Shown here: positions 58,156 to 64,000 of the stretch, in pieces
Layout: every line of letters starts with the position of its first letter
Numbering within the stretch: the stretch's first letter is position 1
Assembly (NCBI RefSeq): GCF_000576595.1
Contig: NZ_AWSA01000005.1
Span: 62,001 to 126,000 of the forward strand
DNA: 64,000 nt
Direction: 5' to 3'
Source: Intrasporangium oryzae NRRL B-24470
GTDB lineage: Bacteria > Actinomycetota > Actinomycetes > Actinomycetales > Dermatophilaceae
Program-made: the position numbers and the translations under genes
Notes under the pieces: generated by a model
Database searches by the model: none
The model's input: only the letters and a program-made list of their open reading frames with translations
What the model was told of the DNA's origin: nothing

Positions 58156-58659
58156 CTATGCGCCCGCTCCCTCCGTGCTGGCGGCTTCCATGGCCCGCTC
58201 GATGGCGCTCGGGAAGCGGGTTTCGAAGTCGAGCAGTGCCACCCACTCCGGGCGGATGAACACCCGGGTCATCCTCGGGCAGATCGCCGCCAGCGTTGTC
58301 AGCCAGGCCTGCCCGGACTCCTCGCCGAGGTTGCGGTAGGTCATCGACTCGTACTCGGGGGCGATCCCCTCGATGACGTCCATCCGGACGGTTCCCCGGA
58401 TCTCCAGCACCTTGTACGGCATCGTGTCGGTGTCGATGCACAGCGCGACCGACTGGCCATCACGCAGGGCCTTCAGCTTGGGCGCGTCCATCGGAGTCCC
58501 GAGGACGATCTCCTCACCGTTCCAATGGAACCCGATCGGGATCACCCGCGGTGTGCCGTCGGTCCACTGGTAGGCGAAGTGAGCCGGGATCGCGGCCCGC
58601 AGCAGCTGCTGGGCGACCGGCGCCTGCAGCAGCTCGAGGTTCCCCTGTTCGCTGGTCAT
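58156..58659 (-). CDS. pyridoxamine 5'-phosphate oxidase-like (PPOX) protein
   Basis: 167 residues from the ATG giving MTSEQGNLELL; GAAAGGAG stands upstream. A split-barrel flavin fold: HFAYQWTDGTPRVIPIGFHWNGEEIVLGTPMD, then VALCIDTDTMPYKVLEIRGTVRMD. Such proteins bind FMN, F420 or heme; which is unclear. In the accessory region, alone on its strand. Confidence 0.8.
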   Translation of the reverse strand: MTSEQGNLELLQAPVAQQLLRAAIPAHFAYQWTDGTPRVIPIGFHWNGEEIVLGTPMDAPKLKALRDGQSVALCIDTDTMPYKVLEIRGTVRMDVIEGIAPEYESMTYRNLGEESGQAWLTTLAAICPRMTRVFIRPEWVALLDFETRFPSAIERAMEAASTEGAGA

Positions 58660-58855
58660 GCTGTGCTCCTTTCTCGGGCGACCCCGGAAAAGGGGTCCTC
58701 TTCTAGGGTGCTCCGCATCGCGCCCGAGCGGACCTGAATGGGACGCTGCGCGATGTGCTGCCTCGTCACCCTTCCTGGAGGGGGCCTCAGGCATGCCAAC
58801 GCCGCCTGGATGAGCCTCGAGGGCCCACCCGGGCGGCGATCGGCCTGCGTTCGAT
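58660..58855. other. gap between PPOX and secreted-protein genes
   Basis: No gene or clear terminator seen; probably the PPOX promoter and the 3' end of the next gene. Confidence 0.4.
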
Positions 58856-59986
58856 CTACTTCAGGTCGAACTGCGCCGGGTCGGACACGTTGACTCCGGC
58901 GATGTTGGCGTAGACGCGGTAGGTTCCAGTCCCTGGCAGGGTGGACACGTCCAGGTTGTAGATGTACTTGCAGTCCACCTGCCGGAAGACACCGTTGGTG
59001 TCCTTCGGCTGGATGCTGAGGGCCTCGTTCACCACGGCAGCCGCGGTGCCGTCATCCTTGGCCCACTGCAAAGTAGCCGCAGGCAGGTCGCAGGTCTTGG
59101 CGAACTCGCCAGGCGTGGTCACCGTGCTGATGACCTCGCTGGTCTTGCGCACGTAAAGGTTGTCGTTGACCGTCACATCGGAGACGTCTGCCTTCTGGTC
59201 GCTGGACCAGCCAGAGTCCAGGGCCAGGCCGACCCAGTTGACGTGGTCGGTCCCGACGACCGGGGTGACGGCGTCCTTGGTCGTGTAGACGGGTGCTCCA
59301 CTTCCGGCGATCTCGAACCGGTTCGTGGCGCCCGTGGTGATCAGGTTCTGGCCGCTGCCAGAAGCGGCGCCGGTGCAGGACTGCACGCCGCCCGGGTCAC
59401 CGTAGTAGACGTACACGTTCTGTGAGACGTTCTTCTGCAGCACTGGATCGAAATGGGTGACGTTGATCGTCCAGCGGAGCGAGCCTCCGTAGCAGTCGCC
59501 TTGAGTGAAGCTGTAGGTCGCACTCAGGTTGGTGATGTCGTTGAATGTCAACGAGGACGTGGGTGTGAAGACGGCTGTCGAGTAGTCGTCCTTGTTGGTG
59601 CTTGCATCGCCCGCGACATTGTTTGACCAGATCGACTCCCACACCGGCGGGTCGTAGTTCCGGGTCGTCGTGACGGTCGTTCCGGTTGCGCTGAGCAGGT
59701 CGAACTGCACGGGGATGACGCCGCGCTTGGCCGAGAACGTGCTCGTGTTGTCGGCGTTGATGGGCGCCCGCACGGCCGTCTTGTAGACGACGCCCCCCGA
59801 CGCCGTCGAGGTCGAGTCGCTGTAGGTCTGGCTGGGGTAGAACCCCCACGCCCCCGTGGTGGTCGTGACTGCGCCCGCGGAGGCGGGCGACATCAAGGCG
59901 AGCGGCACCGCGGCCGCGGCCGCGACGAAGCCCACGCGTACTGCCATGGCTGATGGCCGGCCACGGCGACTATTGAACTTGAACAT
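58856..59986 (-). CDS. secreted protein, unknown function
   Basis: 376 residues from the ATG giving MFKFNSRRGRPSAMA; the ATG at 59947 is possible too. A Sec signal (~14-38) ends near SPASAGA. The mature chain is Thr/Ser/Tyr-rich and predicted beta (VYKTAVRAPINADNTSTF, VYVYYGDPGG), with a few cysteines and no known motif. Likely a beta-sandwich surface or secreted protein. Codon use is less GC-biased than the core genes. Confidence 0.7.
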   Translation of the reverse strand: MFKFNSRRGRPSAMAVRVGFVAAAAAVPLALMSPASAGAVTTTTGAWGFYPSQTYSDSTSTASGGVVYKTAVRAPINADNTSTFSAKRGVIPVQFDLLSATGTTVTTTRNYDPPVWESIWSNNVAGDASTNKDDYSTAVFTPTSSLTFNDITNLSATYSFTQGDCYGGSLRWTINVTHFDPVLQKNVSQNVYVYYGDPGGVQSCTGAASGSGQNLITTGATNRFEIAGSGAPVYTTKDAVTPVVGTDHVNWVGLALDSGWSSDQKADVSDVTVNDNLYVRKTSEVISTVTTPGEFAKTCDLPAATLQWAKDDGTAAAVVNEALSIQPKDTNGVFRQVDCKYIYNLDVSTLPGTGTYRVYANIAGVNVSDPAQFDLK

Positions 59987-60437
59987 GTGAAGAGAACCCT
60001 CCCTTGACTCAGCGATCGCCGGGCACGTGCTCAACCTAAGTTCCACTCAGAAGGCGCCCTAGTGCCGAAAGTCCTTTATTCCCAACCAGATCCGGCCTCG
60101 CAAATGCCACCTAAGCCGTGAAGTGGTCCGTACCCTGACGGACCGCGGGCCTCAAGGTGCTGAGCTGATCAATGTTGGGATCGCGGCTCCGCCAGCGTCC
60201 GGGCCCCTGCTACCTCCGGCTTGGATGGGCAAATGAGACGGGGTCGCTCCATCCTGCTGCACGCTTCGCCTCAGGGGTTCCCGCCGCGGCGCTGGGGTCA
60301 TGACCTTGTTGCCTGCGCTGCGTGCCGGCTCCGGGACGTTCGCCTCTTCCCCCACGCATGACCTCGGGGCGATGTTGGGCTCGCGGGACGCTCGCCGCCG
60401 ATCCCCGGTAACCGTGGCGCCCCAGCAGGAGGACACC
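59987..60437. other. 451-base gap
   Basis: No gene supported. It must hold the divergent promoters of the secreted-protein and SnoaL-like genes; CTTTATTCCCAACC near 60072 is an AT-richer patch. No repeat copy was found. Confidence 0.4.
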
Positions 60438-60977
60438 ATGGAACCGACTCAGAGCACCCTCACCGATGCTGGACAGCGTGCCTTTGCCAAGGCTCACTTC
60501 GACGCGTGGAACGCGCACGACGTCGAGGCCTGCGTCGCGATGGTGACGGACGACGTCGTCTATGAGGACGCGATGTATGACAAGCCCGTCCGCGGCAAGG
60601 AGGAGATGGCTGCCCGGCTACGTGCGGTCTTCAGCGCCTACCCGGACATGCACTTCCCCGAGGACCTGGCCCACGTCTATACCAACGTCGAGGGCGGCGA
60701 CTGCGTCCTGACGTACACGTTCACCGCGACGATGACCGGCGCCCTCGACGCCCCGGAGGGACGGATACCCGCGACCGGCAGGCACGTCGAGGTCAGCGGC
60801 GCCGCCGTGCATCGCTTCCGCGGTGAGCTGGGCAGCCACATCACGCTCTACTACGACACCCTGGGGATGATGCAGCAGCTCGGCCTGCTGCCTCAGACCA
60901 ACGGGCTCGGCTTCAAGGCCGTGGTACTGGCCGACGTCCTGGCCGGCAGGACGAAGAAGGCCCTGCACATGACGTGA
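60438..60977 (+). CDS. SnoaL-like/NTF2-fold protein
   Basis: 179 residues; the ATG after GCAGGAGGACACC sets the start. NTF2-like fold: AKAHFDAWNAHDVEACVAMVTDDVVYED, then KEEMAARLRAVFSAYPDMHF and TYTFTATMTG. The family includes polyketide cyclases and many unassigned enzymes or binders. No biosynthetic neighbours. The repeat copy C starts 14 bases after its stop. Confidence 0.82.
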   Translation: MEPTQSTLTDAGQRAFAKAHFDAWNAHDVEACVAMVTDDVVYEDAMYDKPVRGKEEMAARLRAVFSAYPDMHFPEDLAHVYTNVEGGDCVLTYTFTATMTGALDAPEGRIPATGRHVEVSGAAVHRFRGELGSHITLYYDTLGMMQQLGLLPQTNGLGFKAVVLADVLAGRTKKALHMT

Positions 60978-60990
60978 CGGTCGCTCAGCC

Positions 60991-61272
60991 GCGAGCGATC
61001 ATCATGGCGCGGGTCCGGCTGCTGGGCTTGGTGGAGCAGCAGCCAAGACGACCGGCCGGGGGAGGCCTCGCACGTTGGTGTCGTCTGCTGAGGACCGGGA
61101 AGTGCTGGGGTTCTAGCGGGCTCGGGCGCCCTCTCGTTGTGCATGTCTCGTCTCGAACGGCGATGGAGGTTCCCAGAACTATCGACTCGGAGGGATCGGA
61201 GGGGATGGAGACCACCCTGCTCCTGGTCGACGACGAGGAGCTGCTCACCTCGCGGTGACCATCAGTCACGAC
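60991..61272 (+). repeat. degenerate repeat, copy C, with HTH-gene 3' remnant
   Basis: The first ~130 bases match the 3' part of the HTH gene (AIIMARVRLLGL still readable, then frameshifted and stopped), so it is a pseudogene fragment. The remainder matches copy B at 57760-57983 through GGAGGTTCCCAGAAC, ATCGACTCGGAGGGATCGG and ATCAGTCACGA. Confidence 0.75.
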
Positions 61273-61383
61273 CTGTCTCCGGTAATCAGCCTGGCTGCTT
61301 CGGTCTTCCTCCAGTCGGTCAGAGCGGACGGCGCGCCGGCCTGAGGCGACTAACCGGTGCGCGGCAGCTCCCGGGCGTGTCCC

Positions 61384-62607
61384 CTACCGTGGAGTGCCTT
61401 GCGCCGGCTGTAACGGCACGACCTCGGTCCACGCGTTTGCTGCCACGCGGTAGGCCCACGCGTCGCTGCCCTTGCGCCAGGCGTCGCCCGTCCGGACCTG
61501 CCCGCCCAGCACCAGGACACGGCCGTTGACGACGTCGTCGACGAGGCCGTGACCGATGCGCGACAACGGTCCCACGGTGAGCGGGATGTGTTGCTCGGTG
61601 CCATCGGCGTTGAGGACGACGCTGTAATCCTGCTCCGAGGAGGTTTGCTTCGGCCAGTCGGTGCCCGGTCGGGGGGTGGCCCACTTCCCGGTGGTTGCGT
61701 CGAAGGTTGCCACGATGGCGTCCGAGAAGACGACGGTCTTGCGGCTTGCCGCGTCGTAGGTCATCTCGGTTCCCCGGGGGAAGTAGCCGAAGTTGAGCGC
61801 TGGGGTGGACCCGGTGACCTTGGTCCAGCTTCGGGAGGCGGGGTCGAAGGTCCAGGTCTGGCCGTAGAACGGGGTCGGGGAAGAGCTCGTGGAGTCGTCG
61901 CTCGGACCGGGGAGACCGTGCTCGTTGAAGAGCAGCTTGAGGACGATCTTGCGAACGGAGGCATCGAACGCGGCGACGGCGTCGGCACCCGCCGGTGGCC
62001 GAGGCTGGCCCTGCGGCAGAGTGGACCAGGTGTTGTTCGCCAGGTCATATGCATCCAGCTCGCCGGTGTAGGACCGGTATGCATACACGGTCCGGCTCAC
62101 TTCATCCATCAGGAAGAGATCTCGCGCAGTGGGCAGGTCCTGTCTTGATGGGCGGTCCGAGTCGCCGACGACCTTCCACGTCGCCGTCTGGACGTCGAAA
62201 GTGGCGACCTTGGAATCACCGAAGGCATACGTGAGGTCGCTCGCCGGGTCGTAGAGCACGTGCACCGATCCGGCGGGGGGAGATCCGGTGGTGGTCGGCT
62301 CGGTCCACCGGCCGGTACAGACGTCCAACGTCCAGGTGCGGCCTAGCTCGTCCAGGACAACCACGCGTGCTGACTGAGCGTCCATGGCCGCCGACACGCC
62401 GTGGTCGGACAGCGAGGGTCGTGCGCCCGACACGGGCCCCGGCTCGTCGGGACGGCTTCCCTGCGGGCAAGTGGCCACCCCGCCCTGCCGTGTGCTCGGC
62501 GTCACGCTGACCCCGCTACTCCCCGGCCCTGTTAGTCCGCATCCAGCCAGAAGCGCCATGCTCGCCAGGGCGACCGCGGTTCTCGACCACCTGCACATGC
62601 TGACCAT
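61384..62607 (-). CDS. lipoprotein with kelch-like beta-propeller
   Basis: 407 residues (ATG at 62598 also possible). Lipobox LAGC (Cys about 23), then a repeated pattern of about 45-50 residues: hydrophobic strand, W/Y and 'YDP/FDP/FDA...W' (TYAFGDSKVATFDVQTATWK, VYAYRSYTGELDAYDLANN, TWTFDPASRSW, VATFDATTGKW), as in kelch propellers. Extracytoplasmic; function unknown. One GGCATAC lies in it, but not the full octamer. Confidence 0.78.
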   Translation of the reverse strand: MVSMCRWSRTAVALASMALLAGCGLTGPGSSGVSVTPSTRQGGVATCPQGSRPDEPGPVSGARPSLSDHGVSAAMDAQSARVVVLDELGRTWTLDVCTGRWTEPTTTGSPPAGSVHVLYDPASDLTYAFGDSKVATFDVQTATWKVVGDSDRPSRQDLPTARDLFLMDEVSRTVYAYRSYTGELDAYDLANNTWSTLPQGQPRPPAGADAVAAFDASVRKIVLKLLFNEHGLPGPSDDSTSSSPTPFYGQTWTFDPASRSWTKVTGSTPALNFGYFPRGTEMTYDAASRKTVVFSDAIVATFDATTGKWATPRPGTDWPKQTSSEQDYSVVLNADGTEQHIPLTVGPLSRIGHGLVDDVVNGRVLVLGGQVRTGDAWRKGSDAWAYRVAANAWTEVVPLQPAQGTPR

Positions 62608-62975
62608 CCCGTTTCACGTCACACTTCACGCTAGGAGCCGGCCGGAACCAGCCCCAGTGGAAAGTCCCGCGACGCAACCACTCGGGACGTAGCGGCGAAC
62701 AGTCCGCCTCGAACGTGCTCTTCTGCCGCGCCGAGGACGTCCTATCCGGTCGGTCTTGCCTACCAGCTCACTGGACCAGGGTCTCGTAACCAACAACGCA
62801 CACGGGCTGGTGGTGGAGGCTCATGGCGAGGCGTGCAGCCCTCCATGCACAGCCAGCTCAGGGAGAAACCCTGCTCACCGCGACGCCACGAGATGTCGTC
62901 GGCGTTGAAGCGTCGGTCCAGGCTGTAGGCCCCGCCGGGATAGCGCTCCCAGCCGGCCCGTGCGGAGCGGGTGGT
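62608..62975. other. 368-base gap
   Basis: No gene with coding character found. Probably holds the lipoprotein promoter. Short plus-strand frames here lack a start with a ribosome site. Confidence 0.4.
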
Positions 62976-63209
62976 TCAGGCTTCGCCGCCTTGGTCCGGG
63001 TCGTCTTCTTCGTCGTGCCGTTCGTCCTCGAGGTCCTGTACGAGGTCCCAAGCTCGCTGGTCACGTCCTTCGGCGTCGTTGTCGTCGAGGTCGTTCATCG
63101 CTTGCGCGAGAGCCCAGTCCGGCGGGGGCAAGCGGTGGCGGGGGTCCGGGCTTGAACTCGTAGACATGTCCTCTGACTCCCCGCTCCGCGGCTGCTCATG
63201 TGTATCCAT
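62976..63209 (-). CDS. small acidic protein, tentative
   Basis: 77 residues: MDTHEQPRSGESEDMSTSSS lead, then an Asp/Glu-rich helix (WALAQAMNDLDDNDAEGRDQRAWD in two pieces). Composition and lack of stop fit coding, but the ribosome site is weak. An internal ATG (MSTSSS) is an option. Function unknown. Confidence 0.4.
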   Translation of the reverse strand: MDTHEQPRSGESEDMSTSSSPDPRHRLPPPDWALAQAMNDLDDNDAEGRDQRAWDLVQDLEDERHDEEDDPDQGGEA

Positions 63210-63388
63210 CCTGACTCATCCACCTGAGTTCCGCCCCACCGTGACATCGGAGCAGCGGTGGGCACCTGATGTCGCAGTACAAGATGCGGCAGAAGGCAGC
63301 GTTCGAGCTGCTCCGGCAGACGCGCCAGGATCAGAACCGCAAGGGTCTACATGCTGGCTTTGGATCTGGTGAGCACCGGCGATCTCAC

Positions 63389-63517
63389 GAGGCGAAGGCG
63401 GTCGCCGACGAGCTGGGGTACGCAAACCGCGGCAGGGTGCACCACATCGTCCACCAGGCGCTGGCCCGTGACCGGAAAGAAGCGGTCGAGGACCACCAGC
63501 AGCTGGAACTGGCGCGG
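63389..63517 (+). pseudogene. fragment of the small HTH gene
   Basis: Encodes AVADELGYANRGRVHHIVHQ and ALARDRKEAVEDHQQLELAR, nearly identical to residues ~39-80 of the protein at 57036-57458, including HTH. Outside this stretch the similarity ends and the frame is unrelated, so it is a dead remnant, complementing the 3' fragments at 57760 and 60991. Confidence 0.8.
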
Positions 63518-63679
63518 ACAGGCCCGGCATCTCTGCGTGGTCGTTGCACTGCCGCTTGCGGCGGACTTGACCCATCGACTGCAATTCGGATAGTGGCCGT
63601 CATAGCCGTACTTGCGGGTCTGAAACGTGCGGGGCCAAGGTCGGCCCTTTTGTCGTCGCCTTCTCGCTAGGTTGCCGGC

Positions 63680-64000
63680 ATGTGGTTTCGCGAAGTTGAG
63701 GTGCCGGACGAACTGGTCGAAGCGGCGACGGAGGGCAAACTCGTGTTGTTCGTCGGCGCTGGGGCATCCCTTGACGAGCCCTCAGGACTTCCCAATTTCG
63801 CCAACCTGGTTCGCGACGTGGGCGCGCGTGCCAACAGAGTCCCGACGGATCGCGACCTGGAGCGACCGGACGTGTTCTTGGGCGACCTTGCAGATCTTCA
63901 GATTGACGTTCACGCACTGGTCGCGAACGCGATCAACAAGCCCGGCAGTCAAGCGAACCGCCTCCACGGAGCCGTCATTGATCTCGCGCGGGTGCACCCC
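63680..64000 (+). CDS. SIR2-like domain protein, 5' part (cut by window end)
   Basis: 107 codons without a stop, continuing past the window. After a short lead, residues 21-30 (LVLFVGAGAS) give the GAGxS loop of the SIR2 Rossmann fold, followed by PSGLPNFANLVRDVG, matching the G/SGLPxF..L pattern of SIR2_2-type domains. Later DLADLQIDVHALVANAIN and RLHGAVIDLARVHP also fit. Such domains are NADases or NAD-binding modules in Thoeris, SIR2-HerA, DSR and related anti-phage systems. Codons (TTT, GTT, CTT, TTG, ATT) are less GC-rich than the core, suggesting transfer. What follows decides which system this is. Confidence 0.75.
   Translation, partial: MWFREVEVPDELVEAATEGKLVLFVGAGASLDEPSGLPNFANLVRDVGARANRVPTDRDLERPDVFLGDLADLQIDVHALVANAINKPGSQANRLHGAVIDLARVHP

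Noticed and set aside
62060-62100. GGTATGCATACACGG as another octamer site
   Set aside because: It is GTATGCAT, not GTATGCCG; only the core at 62224 matches seven bases, and it lacks the eighth.

Overview
High-GC actinobacterial chromosome segment. The core gene set (ribosomal alpha operon with a C-terminally extended L17, WhiB, class II FBPase GlpX, Exo VII, lipoproteins, many GTG/TTG starts and stop/start overlaps) suggests Intrasporangiaceae or a related Micrococcales family; no marker fixes the genus. Almost all of 1-56.2 kb reads as ordinary chromosome. The last ~7.8 kb is a decayed mobile or accessory region that ends inside a SIR2-like gene of the kind found in anti-phage systems.

Layout. 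1-5.6 kb: a DUF1801 gene tail; a tightly overlapped alr-ddl-vanX-like operon (minus strand) that makes and cleaves D-Ala-D-Ala; and a NarL-type two-component system (minus strand). Nearly identical 16-bp palindromes stand in front of both operons, suggesting the kinase/regulator pair controls the D-Ala-D-Ala genes. 5.8-11.9 kb: infA-rpmJ-rpsM-rpsK-rpsD-rpoA-rplQ with internal and end hairpins, then a beta-lactamase-fold serine hydrolase and truA. 11.9-19.3 kb: lipoprotein, ABC-F ATPase, nitronate monooxygenase-like enzyme, an AspT-type transporter flanked by two copies of a repeat hairpin, YbaK-like deacylase, WhiB, and a MerR/B12-type regulator. 19.5-25.3 kb: one secreted 1,929-residue amylopullulanase with two GH13 catalytic domains. 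25.4-28.9 kb: small membrane protein behind a CsoR-like operator, aldo/keto reductase, and an ArsR-type regulator with an MFS exporter. 29-35 kb: rplM-rpsI, a secreted protein, glmM and a large membrane protein. 35.4-46.3 kb: LtrA protein, beta-carbonic anhydrase/fumarase, a sugar ABC importer without its ATPase (with a CRP/GlxR-like site upstream), the first of two vWA/substrate-binding paralogues, a PfkB kinase and glpX. 46.4-56.2 kb: DUF4245 protein, xseB/xseA, ispH, the second vWA paralogue, rmuC, a thioesterase, an atypical histidine phosphatase and ychF.

56.2-64 kb: a tyrosine integrase whose 5' part is lost exactly where a small HTH gene begins; several degenerate fragments of that HTH gene and its flank scattered over 7 kb; PPOX, SnoaL, secreted and beta-propeller lipoprotein genes; and, truncated by the window end, an AT-richer SIR2-like gene.

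A window-wide signal: the octamer CGGCATAC/GTATGCCG occurs 30 times (both strands, coding and intergenic) before 56.2 kb and not once after it, often using otherwise uncommon codons (TAT, GCA, ATA, GTA). It looks like a DNA-level motif of the host chromosome that the accessory segment lacks.
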